In this document: positions 40,126 through 47,473 of the stretch, in pieces
How positions within the stretch are numbered: the stretch's first letter is position 1
Layout: every line of letters begins with the position of its first letter
NCBI GenBank assembly: GCA_022729235.1
Contig: JALDAJ010000001.1
Coordinates: forward strand, 576,442 to 640,441
DNA length: 64,000 bases
Source: Candidatus Nanohalarchaeota archaeon
GTDB taxonomy: Archaea > Nanohalarchaeota > Nanosalinia > Nanosalinales > Nanosalinaceae
Direction: 5' to 3'
Translations under genes and position numbers: made by a program
The notes under the pieces: generated by a model
What the model saw: the letters and a program-made list of their open reading frames with translations, nothing else
Told to the model about the DNA's origin: nothing
The model's database searches: none

Positions 40126-40671
40126 ATGATAACAGGAAAACTTGCAGAGTCCCGCGTAAGAATCGTTGACGAGGAGGATGCGGAAGAAGTTCATGATGAG
40201 TACTACTACGGAAAGTTTCAGGACGAGGAGGAAACAGTTCTTGAGCTTTCGCTTGTTGAGGCGCTGCACCTGGTTGACCGTGACGTGATAGAGGTAGAAG
40301 ATAGTGGAGAAACTCTCTCACGTGAGACTCTCTACGATCACTGCATCGAAGTTGACGACGAGTTCGACCAGAAATACAAGGTGTACGACGATTTAAGGGA
40401 TAGAGGCTACATCGTGAAGAGCGGTTTCAAGTTCGGTGCGCACTTCCGCGTCTACCCTGAGGGTGTGAACCCGTATAAGGAAGGACCGAAGAGTCAGAGA
40501 GAACACACACAGTGGGTGGTACACGCTGTTCCCGAGGACTACACGCTCAGTTTCCAGGAGATGTCCCGTGCAGTAAGGCTGGCGCACAACATCCGCGCCA
40601 CCATGTTATGGGGTATCGTCGACTCGGAAGGCGGAGTCACGTACTACGAAGTCGAAAGAGCTACTCCTTAG
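40126..40671 (+). CDS. endA: tRNA-intron endonuclease (EndA), catalytic lysine apparently replaced
   Basis: Single-unit splicing endonuclease, 181 residues, which should cut bulge-helix-bulge introns as an oligomer. The C-terminal nuclease domain is clear: YDDLRDRGYIVKSGFKFGAHFRVYP with Tyr110, SQREHTQWVVHAVPED with His127, and LAHNIRATMLWGIVDSEGGVTYYEV. Tyr and His of the Tyr-His-Lys triad are present; where the family has Lys after an Arg (S-V-R-K), this protein has Ala158 (N-I-R-A). It could be a non-catalytic subunit, or the Lys may be supplied otherwise. A TATA box near 40093 gives a leaderless start. The window has an intron-bearing tRNA-Val and RtcB. Confidence 0.88.
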   Translation: MITGKLAESRVRIVDEEDAEEVHDEYYYGKFQDEEETVLELSLVEALHLVDRDVIEVEDSGETLSRETLYDHCIEVDDEFDQKYKVYDDLRDRGYIVKSGFKFGAHFRVYPEGVNPYKEGPKSQREHTQWVVHAVPEDYTLSFQEMSRAVRLAHNIRATMLWGIVDSEGGVTYYEVERATP

Positions 40672-41260
40672 AATTTTTGTCTTCTTTCTCAGGAAATCCA
40701 AGTGGTTGCTGGTCTAAGTCAGATACGTATTTCCTCTTACTACCTCTTTCATGAATACCCAATCCTTCAGGTTCTTTTAATCCTGCTCTTCCTATAGAGG
40801 GCGGGATTGCATGGACACGGAGTTCTCCGGGGAATAGCTCTCTTACTTCTTCATCGCCTATCAGGGTTACTGTGCCTTTGTGTTCCTCAAATCCGAGCCA
40901 GCCTGTCCAGCTTTTGGGCTCTCCTCCGTATTGCTGGAAATTCATGTAGTAAACTGTTGTCTCGTTGGGGCTGTGTACTGCAGGTTTTAGATTCCAGTCA
41001 TCGGGTAAAACTATATCTGCGGCGGAGGGATCAACAAGTAGATCCGCGCGTCTGCTGCAGTAATCCTTGTTTCCAAGCGAGGGCGACCTCGTAGTTGGAA
41101 GTGAATTACCGTAGAACTGGTCAAATGTTTCATAATCCTCTGGTACTGCGTAACCGTTACCATCTCCTATGGACATGAATGTCCCATAATCGCCTGTTTG
41201 AGAATCATCATGAGTTGAGAGAAGTTCGTCCATTTCATCTGGACAGTCCATTGGATACAT
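40661..41260 (-). CDS. Uncharacterised acidic protein
   Basis: A 199-residue soluble protein, rich in Pro, Tyr and acidic residues, without signal peptide or membrane segment. Pieces include FMSIGDGNGYAVPEDYETFD, TTVYYMNFQQYGGEPKSWTG, TLIGDEEVRELFPGELRVHA. Predicted beta-rich, possibly one globular domain. No motif recognised. The stop overlaps the end of endA by 11 bases in a convergent arrangement. Confidence 0.65.
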   Translation of the reverse strand: MYPMDCPDEMDELLSTHDDSQTGDYGTFMSIGDGNGYAVPEDYETFDQFYGNSLPTTRSPSLGNKDYCSRRADLLVDPSAADIVLPDDWNLKPAVHSPNETTVYYMNFQQYGGEPKSWTGWLGFEEHKGTVTLIGDEEVRELFPGELRVHAIPPSIGRAGLKEPEGLGIHERGSKRKYVSDLDQQPLGFPEKEDKNSKE

Positions 41261-41287
41261 TGTTTGAAGTGAGTAATAAAAATGTTG

Positions 41288-42253
41288 TTAATATCCGAGC
41301 AAGTCCAGAACTCCCTGTCTGGGCTGATGTTTTTCTCTTAGTTTCTTTCCGTACCATACGCCTAGTATGAGTCCTGTCAGGTGGGCTGAGCTCGCAAAAT
41401 TCCCGATCACGGGCAGTGTTATGCCTACCATCTTTGTCAGCAGGTTGAATGTCTCTATTGATCCGAAAGCGTATAGTGCAGTCTTTATCTTCATAGGTAT
41501 CACGAAGAAGAGCAGTACTTCGGCACGCGGGTACAGTACGGCGACGGCTGCGAACACAGCTACTACGGCGCCCGAAGCACCTACGATAGGTGGTAGTGTG
41601 ACTGCGCCCCCGACTGCAGGTCCGTAGACCTGGAACAGTAAGTTCCGGAAAAGTACCACTGCTATACTGGCTGCGAGCCCTGCTGCTACGTAGAACTTCA
41701 GTAAACGTTTCGCACCTATCATCCTTTCCAGCGGTGTGCCGAAGAAGTAGAAGGTTATCATGTTCGCGAAGATGTGGAATCCTCCTCCGTGAACCAGCAT
41801 AACTGTGGCGAGAGCCCACGGCGATTCGAGAAGAGTCTTTGTCAGTAGCTCCGAGGAATAGCCCATCTCTGCCGCAGCCATGTTGGTCGCCTCCACTGCG
41901 CCAGTAGTAAGTGCGGGGGACAGGGTCAGGAAGTCTTTGAACGCGGGCGACGCCTCGTGAAGAAGGAATGCGGCTACTGTTACACCTATGATGGCTAACG
42001 TGGTACTGCTTGTTAAGGCGTCAATCGCGTCTCTGAATATGGACTGGTGTTTAACCTTTCGAGGTTTAAGCTCACCTCTCACCTCTTTCTCCTCAAACCA
42101 TTTCTGCGTCTCCTCCCGCTCCTCTTCAACTCCTTCCTCAAGACTGTCACAGTCATGGTTCTCGGGTAATCTGTGTGAGGAGCAGAACTTCTTCCCGCAG
42201 TACTTGCAGGTGAATGCCATCGACTCGTCTCCGCATTTTGAGCACTCGGCCAT
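41288..42253 (-). CDS. Rhomboid intramembrane protease with N-terminal AN1 zinc finger
   Basis: Membrane serine protease, 321 residues from ATG 42253. Residues 1-~40 are an AN1-type zinc finger (CSKCG, CKYCGKKFCSSHRLPENHDC). Six or more membrane segments follow, with the catalytic Ser in VGASGAVVAVFAA and the catalytic His in ASSAHLTGLILGVWYG; HGGGFHIFANM is the conserved HxxxxHxxxN segment. AN1-rhomboid fusions occur in haloarchaea and relatives. The frame reaches a GTG at 42325, but the AN1 finger at the downstream ATG sets the likely start. The gene begins about 75 bases after glyS. Confidence 0.92.
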   Translation of the reverse strand: MAECSKCGDESMAFTCKYCGKKFCSSHRLPENHDCDSLEEGVEEEREETQKWFEEKEVRGELKPRKVKHQSIFRDAIDALTSSTTLAIIGVTVAAFLLHEASPAFKDFLTLSPALTTGAVEATNMAAAEMGYSSELLTKTLLESPWALATVMLVHGGGFHIFANMITFYFFGTPLERMIGAKRLLKFYVAAGLAASIAVVLFRNLLFQVYGPAVGGAVTLPPIVGASGAVVAVFAAVAVLYPRAEVLLFFVIPMKIKTALYAFGSIETFNLLTKMVGITLPVIGNFASSAHLTGLILGVWYGKKLREKHQPRQGVLDLLGY

Positions 42254-42328
42254 GGAAGAACCTGCGGTACCGCTCTTTATCAAATTGTTATCGGTACAGC
42301 CTAACTTTCTCTGCGTCCGATTCACCGC

Positions 42329-44071
42329 TCAAAATTCTTTGAGGTCGTTTCCGTCCATGAAACCTTTGAGGCTCTTCTCTAACTCTTCAACATTTACTCT
42401 TACCTGTTCAGTGGAGTCCCTGTCCCGGAGAGTCACGGTCCCGTCTTCCAGGGTCTGGTGGTCCACGGTCGCGCATATCGGCGTACCGATCTCGTCCTGC
42501 CGCCTGTAACGGCGACCGATAGCGCCTGAATCATCATACTTCACGGAGAAACCGCTTTCTCTTAGGCTCCTGGCGACTTTTCGTGCGCGCTCTCCCATCC
42601 CGTCCTTATCCATCAATGGGAATACAGCCACTTCTACAGGTGCGACTTCCGCGGGTAAGCGGAGAACGGTTCTCTCCTCTCCATCTACTTCGTCTTCCTC
42701 AAGGTTATGCGCTAGAACCGTGTAGAGTATTCGGTCGACACCGAACGACGGTTCTACAGTTTCAGGCATGATATGTTCTCCGGTCTCCTCAACTTCTTTT
42801 CGTGTAAATCCTGTTTTCTCCACGGGAACATTTACAGTCTCGCCATCGATTTCCAAGCTGATGCTTTCCTGCTCCTCGAACCTCTCCGGTTCTTCCTCCG
42901 CGATTCTCCCGAGTTCGTCCGCGATATCTGAGGCGCGGTCACCGTATTCAGGTCCAAGGACGCTCATGTCTGGACTGACGGTTGCTTTCTCCACGGTCTT
43001 GGGCTCGTCGTATGGCTTGAAAACAGTGAAGTCTTCGCCCGAGTGCTCCTGGTGCTTCTTGAGGTCGTAGCATCCTCTGTACGCGAAACCTGTGATTTCA
43101 ATCCAGTCACCTCCGACTTCAGATTCGGCGTCCCAGCAGTCGCTCGCGTAGTGCGACCTCTCGTCCTCCAGGTGCTGCCGGAACCTGAACCGGTCCATAT
43201 CGATACCTATCCGCTCGTACCACTTCTTTGAGATACCGAGATAGTATGCTATCCAGTCGCTCGCGACCACGCCGTTTTCGACTGCTTCCGCCACGGTCAT
43301 CTCGAGTACTTCTCCGCCGTCTTTATCCTGCTCGTTGATAGGGTAAAGGCGGAGCTCGACGTCTTCCACGTCCTCCATTTCCGGTTCGTCTTTTTCTGGA
43401 TCGATAAAGAACTCCAGCTCTGCCTGCGTGAACTCTCTGACGCGGACAATCGATTTCCGCGGTGATATCTCGTTCCTGTAAGCCTTTCCTATCTGTGTAA
43501 CCCCGAACGGCAGCTGGTTGCGGGCGTATTCTTTCCACTGAGGGAACTCGACGAAGATTCCCTGAGCTGTTTCAGGTCGTAAGTAGCCGGGTGAGGAATC
43601 TCCTGGACCGATGTTTGTGCCGAACATCAGGTTGAAATCGTCGACTTCCACGTCTGCCAGTTCCTCGCCGCAGTTCGGACACTGGAGGCTGTTTTCTTCG
43701 ATTATCTCCATTATCCTATCGGTGGAGAAGCTCTCCGCCTCCTCGATATCCGTGTTATCCTCGACCAGATGGTCTGCCCTGATGGATTCGCCGCACTCGG
43801 GGCATTCTATTATCATGTCGTCGAAGGTCTCAAGGTGCCCGGATGCCTCGAACACGTCTTCAGGCATGATTGTCGGTGCTTCTATCTCCATGTTGCCTTC
43901 CTGGTAGGTGAACCGGTCTCTCCATACATCCTCCAGGTTTCTCTTCAAGGCGGTACCGTGGGGTCCGAACGTGTAGAAACCGGCTGTACCTCCGTAAATC
44001 TCATTGGAGGGAATAAAAAATCCGCGTCTCTTCGCCAGTTCTTTCAGGCTCTGTGTGGTATTCTGGGTCAC
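42329..44071 (-). CDS. glyS: Glycyl-tRNA synthetase
   Basis: Class II synthetase charging tRNA-Gly, about 580 residues. Archaeal/eukaryal alpha2 type: KRRGFFIPSNEIYGGTAGFYTFGPHGT, motif 2 region GQIGKAYRNEISPRKSIVRVREFTQAE-like stretch (VTQIGKAYRNEISPR, REFTQAELEFF), and a C-terminal anticodon-binding domain with VAVFPLMDKDGMGERAR and RYRRQDEIGTPICATVDH. The GTG at 44071 is chosen over 44080 because GAGGTG lies 7 bases before it. Two TATA boxes precede it, one (44106-44117) just upstream and one (44264-44274) before the leader ORF at 44150-44233. Confidence 0.96.
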   Translation of the reverse strand: MTQNTTQSLKELAKRRGFFIPSNEIYGGTAGFYTFGPHGTALKRNLEDVWRDRFTYQEGNMEIEAPTIMPEDVFEASGHLETFDDMIIECPECGESIRADHLVEDNTDIEEAESFSTDRIMEIIEENSLQCPNCGEELADVEVDDFNLMFGTNIGPGDSSPGYLRPETAQGIFVEFPQWKEYARNQLPFGVTQIGKAYRNEISPRKSIVRVREFTQAELEFFIDPEKDEPEMEDVEDVELRLYPINEQDKDGGEVLEMTVAEAVENGVVASDWIAYYLGISKKWYERIGIDMDRFRFRQHLEDERSHYASDCWDAESEVGGDWIEITGFAYRGCYDLKKHQEHSGEDFTVFKPYDEPKTVEKATVSPDMSVLGPEYGDRASDIADELGRIAEEEPERFEEQESISLEIDGETVNVPVEKTGFTRKEVEETGEHIMPETVEPSFGVDRILYTVLAHNLEEDEVDGEERTVLRLPAEVAPVEVAVFPLMDKDGMGERARKVARSLRESGFSVKYDDSGAIGRRYRRQDEIGTPICATVDHQTLEDGTVTLRDRDSTEQVRVNVEELEKSLKGFMDGNDLKEF

Positions 44072-44105
44072 TTTTGACACCTCTGGAAAAGTTGTCGATT
44101 AGAAG

Positions 44106-44117
44106 CCTTAAAAACCG
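44106..44117 (-). promoter_or_regulatory. Proximal TATA box of glyS
   Basis: The minus strand reads CGGTTTTTAAGG. It nearly repeats the distal box at 44264-44274 (CGGTTTTTAAGC). Transcription should start near 44085, just before GAGGTG (44078-44083) and the GTG at 44071. Thus glyS may be transcribed both with and without the leader ORF. The T5 run here could also serve as a termination tract for the upstream transcript. Confidence 0.55.
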
Positions 44118-44149
44118 ACAGGACGAAAGAGCTAGAACTGGTTAAAGGG

Positions 44150-44233
44150 TTATTCGAAACACGTGAAGTGTTTCTCAACGCAACTTCCTGGAGAAAGCTG
44201 CGAGAGTCCAAAGTAGCCACCCTTGATTGACAT
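44150..44233 (-). CDS. Candidate leader peptide of glyS (GG-Y-F-G)
   Basis: Twenty-seven codons starting ATG 44233. The first residues are MSIKGGYFGLSQLSPG, with the motif GGYFG whose last residue is the amino acid charged by the downstream synthetase. A TATA box (44264-44274, minus sense) is about 35 bases upstream and GTGAT lies shortly before the ATG. Directly after the motif the RNA can form a 9-bp hairpin (GCAGCTTTC/GGAAGTTGC) and then a 7-bp hairpin (GAAACAC/GTGTTTC) within the last codons. Same design as the ORFs before trpS and pheS. Translation has not been shown. Confidence 0.6.
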   Translation of the reverse strand: MSIKGGYFGLSQLSPGSCVEKHFTCFE

Positions 44234-44263
44234 AGATATCACAGTTGGTTCTGCTCGTGGAAA

Positions 44264-44274
44264 GCTTAAAAACC
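44264..44274. promoter_or_regulatory. Shared divergent TATA box: pgk (+) and glyS leader (-)
   Basis: GCTTAAAAACC on the + strand fits a TATA box about 30 bases before the pgk ATG at 44299, for a nearly leaderless transcript. Read on the minus strand the same bases (GGTTTTTAAGC) would start the glyS leader transcript near 44243. The AAGCTT palindrome makes the site two-sided. Confidence 0.6.
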
Positions 44275-44298
44275 GTCCGAGTATTACGATGTAATATA

Positions 44299-45486
44299 AT
44301 GCCGGGTTCTGGAATGAAGAGTTTGGAAGATGCAGAGTTGGAAGGTAAAAGCGTGGTTCTCAGGACTGATCTAAACCTTCCTGTCGAGGACGGCGAGCCG
44401 CAGAAGACGGTCCGGTTTGAACGCTACATTGAAACAGTGAAGGAGCTCAGTGACGAAGGTGCGAGGACGATGGTAATCGCGCACCAGGGGAGACCGGCGA
44501 GGAAGGATTTCATGTCGCTGGAAAGACACGCAGAACTGATGTCGGAAGAGCTAGGGCAGGACGTTAACTTCGTACGGAGCTTCTTCGGACCGGAGCTTGG
44601 AGATGCAGTCGCCTCGATGGAGGACGGCGATGTAGTACTGCTTGAAAACATACGTTTCCTCTCCGAGGAGCTTCAAAACTTGCCCTCCGAGAGGCATTCT
44701 GATGATTATTTTATTGAGAATCTCTCCAGGTACTTCGATATTTTTGTAGACGATGCGTTCTCTGCATCACACCGCTCCCACGGATCGATAGTTGGATTCG
44801 TACCGCGCCTCGAATCCTATGCAGGACCTGTTATGCAGCGTGAACTGGAGAACTGTGGCAGGGTAAGAGATGAGCTTGACAATCCGTTGCTGGTTCTAGG
44901 AGGGGAGAAACCTTCCGATTTGATAGGTATGATGGAGCAGGTAATTGACCGGGCTGAGAAAGTACTGCTGGGCGGTATCCCTGGCGAACTTGCACTCAAG
45001 CTCCAGGGAAACGATCTCGGCGGGAAATCCGAGTGGATAGAGGAGCAGGGCTTTGACGGTAAGAGCAAGGAGCTTCAAAGAATCATCGAAGAACACGAGG
45101 AAAAGATAGTTCTGCCTGTAGATGTCAGAACGGACTCAGGTAACCACAAGATCGGTGAAGTCCCGGAAGGAGAGATGACATGGGATATCGGAGAGGAGAC
45201 GCGGGAAAGGTTCGTGGAAGAGATAGGTGACGCGGAATCGATTGTCATGAAAGGTCCTATGGGTGCGTTCGAGGATTATCCTGAGGGCACGCGAGCGGTA
45301 ATCGATGCGATAGCAGAAAACGATGGCTTTACAGTACTCGGCGGAGGACACACATCTTCACTTATACACCGATTCGGTCATGACCTCGACGAGTTCACAC
45401 ACGTCTCCATCGCGGGCGGAGCATTTGTCCGGTACATGAGCGGGGAAGAACTGCCCGCGGTCGAAGCGCTCAGGGAGTATTCTTAG
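44299..45486 (+). CDS. pgk: Phosphoglycerate kinase
   Basis: Glycolysis/gluconeogenesis enzyme transferring phosphate between 1,3-bisphosphoglycerate and ADP. About 395 residues from ATG 44299 (MPGSGMKSLEDAEL); a second ATG at 44314 is possible. N-domain: VVLRTDLNLPVEDG, AHQGRPARKDF; C-domain: LLENIRFLSEE, LVLGGEKPSDLIGMMEQ, MKGPMGAFEDYPEGT and the nucleotide site VLGGGHTSSLIHRFG. Length is normal for an archaeal Pgk. Divergent from glyS with a shared TATA element. Confidence 0.95.
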   Translation: MPGSGMKSLEDAELEGKSVVLRTDLNLPVEDGEPQKTVRFERYIETVKELSDEGARTMVIAHQGRPARKDFMSLERHAELMSEELGQDVNFVRSFFGPELGDAVASMEDGDVVLLENIRFLSEELQNLPSERHSDDYFIENLSRYFDIFVDDAFSASHRSHGSIVGFVPRLESYAGPVMQRELENCGRVRDELDNPLLVLGGEKPSDLIGMMEQVIDRAEKVLLGGIPGELALKLQGNDLGGKSEWIEEQGFDGKSKELQRIIEEHEEKIVLPVDVRTDSGNHKIGEVPEGEMTWDIGEETRERFVEEIGDAESIVMKGPMGAFEDYPEGTRAVIDAIAENDGFTVLGGGHTSSLIHRFGHDLDEFTHVSIAGGAFVRYMSGEELPAVEALREYS

Positions 45487-45510
45487 GGTCCGGATGTTGC
45501 TGACTGTCGA

Positions 45511-45519
45511 AATATACTT
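45511..45519 (+). promoter_or_regulatory. TATA box before the first trp leader ORF
   Basis: AATATACTTA preceded by GTCGA lies about 26-30 bases before two ATGs at 45538 and 45545, fitting a leaderless transcript. There is no larger gene for 400 bases downstream, so the promoter serves the small leader ORFs or the whole trpS leader region. Confidence 0.5.
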
Positions 45520-45544
45520 AACGCAGACTTCACAATAATGACGT

Positions 45545-45586
45545 ATGCAGCAAGGTGGCTGTTTTTGGACTTTTGCATCTGAATGA
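45545..45586 (+). CDS. Candidate trp leader peptide 1 (GG-C-F-W)
   Basis: Thirteen codons, MQQGGCFWTFASE, stop TGA at 45584. Starts close to the predicted transcript start (TATA at 45511-45519). The motif GGCFW ends in Trp, matching trpS downstream at 46346. A second, in a different frame, follows at once (45555-45635). Very short, so its support is the motif, the promoter spacing and the parallel with glyS and pheS. Confidence 0.45.
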   Translation: MQQGGCFWTFASE

Positions 45587-45635
45587 TTTAGACAGCAGTA
45601 TTTCTATTCCGGGTGGATGTTTTTGGGCCATCTAG
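45555..45635 (+). CDS. Candidate trp leader peptide 2 (GG-C-F-W), start uncertain
   Basis: A frame open from GTG 45555 to TAG 45633-45635 ends IPGGCFWAI. It overlaps leader ORF 1 in another frame, and no independent TATA box or binding site is seen, so the start is a guess; the GGTGGATGTTTTTGGG coding the motif is nearly the same DNA as in ORFs 1 and 3. A 6-bp stem (TGGATG/CATCTA) encloses the Phe-Trp codons. Could be a decayed copy. Confidence 0.3.
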   Translation: MAVFGLLHLNDLDSSISIPGGCFWAI

Positions 45636-45751
45636 TCTTCTAAAGGACAGGTTACGCTTTTCCCTGAACTATCTCAGAATCTGCTCAGTAAGGGAGCTTT
45701 CATGGCTTTAATCAATTAAATCGGTTTTTATACACTTCAACATATTTTCTA

Positions 45752-45793
45752 AGTCTTTTAGATAGAAATAGTCATTATTCTATCTTTTTAGAC
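45752..45793 (+). promoter_or_regulatory. AT-rich inverted repeat upstream of the third trp leader ORF
   Basis: AGTCTTTTAGATAGAAATA and TATTCTATCTTTTTAGACT form an imperfect hairpin (core GATAGAAATA/TATTCTATC with one bulged A, outer AGTC/GACT) around a GTCAT loop. It lies about 20 bases before the TATA box at 45811-45821, where an operator for a dimeric regulator would sit; as RNA its T5 run could also end transcription from the upstream promoter. The 45487-45853 stretch otherwise holds only the two short leader ORFs. Confidence 0.5.
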
Positions 45794-45810
45794 TCTAAAA
45801 ACCTCTAAAA

Positions 45811-45821
45811 GCTATTTAAAA
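45811..45821 (+). promoter_or_regulatory. TATA box before the third trp leader ORF
   Basis: GCTATTTAAAAG; expected transcript start near 45841. GTGAT at 45845-45849 then acts as ribosome binding site for the ATG at 45854. Confidence 0.6.
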
Positions 45822-45853
45822 GTTTTCTAACAACTGGAAAACACGTGATTAAA

Positions 45854-45928
45854 ATGACAAACGACACACAAGACGAAACACAGGCAGAAGCCCGACAGGG
45901 GGGATGTTTTTGGAGAACAAAATCTTGA
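45854..45928 (+). CDS. Candidate trp leader peptide 3 (GG-C-F-W)
   Basis: Twenty-four codons from ATG 45854. A polar, acidic leader of 15 residues (MTNDTQDETQAEARQ) is followed by GGCFWRTKS and TGA. GTGAT lies 4 bases before the ATG and a TATA box 33-43 bases upstream. The GGGGGG run coding the two Gly is a possible slippage site: losing one G here and one in a second G6 run (45941-45946) would join this ORF to 45949-46284 in a single frame. So two readings exist: a leader peptide, or the start of a frameshifted longer gene. Confidence 0.5.
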   Translation: MTNDTQDETQAEARQGGCFWRTKS

Positions 45929-45948
45929 AGAAGTTGTAAAGGGGGGCA

Positions 45949-46284
45949 TTGCTGGAGCAGGGTAGAGAAAGGGCTGTTTCGGTAATTGATAACTGTCTAA
46001 CGATTGATGTAGACTCTTTCGATGAGGAAGTCTATTCAGAGGTTTTTGAGGTGCTGTTTTCTCCTGAAGAAGGATATCTAAGAGATGTTCCAGAGGACTT
46101 CCAATTCCGGCTCAGAAAAATATCGAGGTTCACTGTCGGCTGGGGTACGGAGTACTCGGAAACATATTCCAATGAACTAACTGGCCGTGATATCCGGGAG
46201 ATGCAGAGGAAGGCGGTTGAAGAATCGTACACAGTTGGCTATTCCTCTGAAAAGTTCATCGAACTGTACGAGGAGGTGATGTAG
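45949..46284 (+). CDS. Uncharacterised protein upstream of trpS
   Basis: A 111-residue frame starting TTG 45949 behind a GGGGGG run. Soluble, acidic: RERAVSVIDNCLTIDVDSFD, VFEVLFSPEEGYLRDVPEDF, SRFTVGWGTEYSETYSNELT, IREMQRKAVEESYTVGYSSE. No family recognised. The weak start and the two G6 runs upstream suggest either translation coupled to leader ORF 3 or a 5' part lost to frameshifts; deleting one base in each run would give a continuous protein of about 148 residues from 45854. It lies 61 bases before trpS. Confidence 0.55.
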   Translation: MLEQGRERAVSVIDNCLTIDVDSFDEEVYSEVFEVLFSPEEGYLRDVPEDFQFRLRKISRFTVGWGTEYSETYSNELTGRDIREMQRKAVEESYTVGYSSEKFIELYEEVM

Positions 46285-46345
46285 TATCGCGGTAAGTGAG
46301 AAAGATTCCACCGGATATAAGAGCGCTAGGGAGGAATGATTAACC

Positions 46346-47449
46346 ATGCCAGAGATAGATCCGTGGGGAGACGTTGAAGTCGGAGAGTACCGTGAAAAGA
46401 TGGAGAAGTTTGGTATCGAGCCGATCGAAGAGATAGCAGATAAGCTCCCTGACCACCGATACATAAGAAGAGGGATAATCTTCGGTCACCGCGGGATGGA
46501 CGAGTACCTGGACGCGCTCGACGACGGCGAGGACGTGGCGATGATAACTGGTATAATGCCGTCCGGCATGTTCCACCTCGGGCACAAGATAGTGGTCGAC
46601 CAGGTGCTGATGTACCAGGAGATGGGCGCAGACGTAACTCTCACTGCGGCGGACATCGAAGCGCACAACACCCGCGGTATCTCGCTGGAAGACGCGCGTG
46701 AGATGGTTATCGAGCAGTACCTGACCAATTACGTCGCTCTGGGTCTCGACCTGGAGAACGTTGATTTCTACTTCCAGAGCCAGGCAGGCAACGACCACCT
46801 TGCCCGCTCCAAACTTTTCGCGAAGCACCTGACACGGAACGAGATGGACGCCACCTACGGAGAACCAAGTCCTGGTAAGATAGCGTCCGCATTAATGCAG
46901 TACGCCGACATACTGAGACCGCAGTTCCCGGAGAACGGCGGACCGAAACCAACTGTTGTTCCTGTTGGTATCGACCAGGACCCTCACATAAGACTGACCC
47001 GGGAGGTCGCGCGGAAGGCGTCTCAAGACTTCTACAAGCCCGCATCCATTTACAACAAGTTCATGCGCGGGCTTCAGGGTGGGAAGATGTCGAGCAGCGA
47101 TCCGAAGAGCTACATCGCGCTTACAGATTCTGTTGAAGAGGAGAAACAGAAGATCGACGAGGCGAAGACTGGTGGTCGTGACACGCTGGAGGAGCACCGT
47201 GAGAAAGGTGCGGACGTTGAAGAGGACATGGTCTTCGAACTACTTGCTTTCCACCTTATCGAGGACGACTCCGAGCTTGAACGTATCCGTGAAGAGTATG
47301 AGTCGGGCGAGATGCTGTCCGGAGAACTCAAGCAGATAGCGAAGGAGAAACTGGAGGAGTTCCTCCTCGCGCATAAAGAGAGGAGAGAAGACGCGCGTGA
47401 AGAAGTCGAACAGTTCGTCGAGGAGAACGTAGAGTCAGAACTTGTTTAA
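46346..47449 (+). CDS. trpS: Tryptophanyl-tRNA synthetase
   Basis: Class I synthetase charging tRNA-Trp, 367 residues, archaeal/eukaryal type. The HIGH-like motif is MPSGMFHLGHK at residues 71-81; the KMSKS-like motif is GGKMSSSDP near residue 249. TLTAADIEAHNTRGISLEDA and VPVGIDQDPHIRLTREVA are conserved. Start ATG 46346, with GGAGGAAT 11 bases upstream; a TATA-like GGATATAAGAG at 46313-46323 may also allow a leaderless transcript. The three GG-C-F-W leader ORFs lie upstream (45545-45928). Confidence 0.96.
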   Translation: MPEIDPWGDVEVGEYREKMEKFGIEPIEEIADKLPDHRYIRRGIIFGHRGMDEYLDALDDGEDVAMITGIMPSGMFHLGHKIVVDQVLMYQEMGADVTLTAADIEAHNTRGISLEDAREMVIEQYLTNYVALGLDLENVDFYFQSQAGNDHLARSKLFAKHLTRNEMDATYGEPSPGKIASALMQYADILRPQFPENGGPKPTVVPVGIDQDPHIRLTREVARKASQDFYKPASIYNKFMRGLQGGKMSSSDPKSYIALTDSVEEEKQKIDEAKTGGRDTLEEHREKGADVEEDMVFELLAFHLIEDDSELERIREEYESGEMLSGELKQIAKEKLEEFLLAHKERREDAREEVEQFVEENVESELV

Positions 47450-47473
47450 GTCCGGCTCCAGTATTTCTGACTT

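Noticed and set aside
45545-45928. GGCFW as remains of a methionine sulfoxide reductase (MsrA) gene
   Set aside because: MsrA has GCFW at its active site, but none of the three copies has other MsrA sequence around it, and the related GGRFF and GGYFG motifs at pheS and glyS fit leader peptides better.
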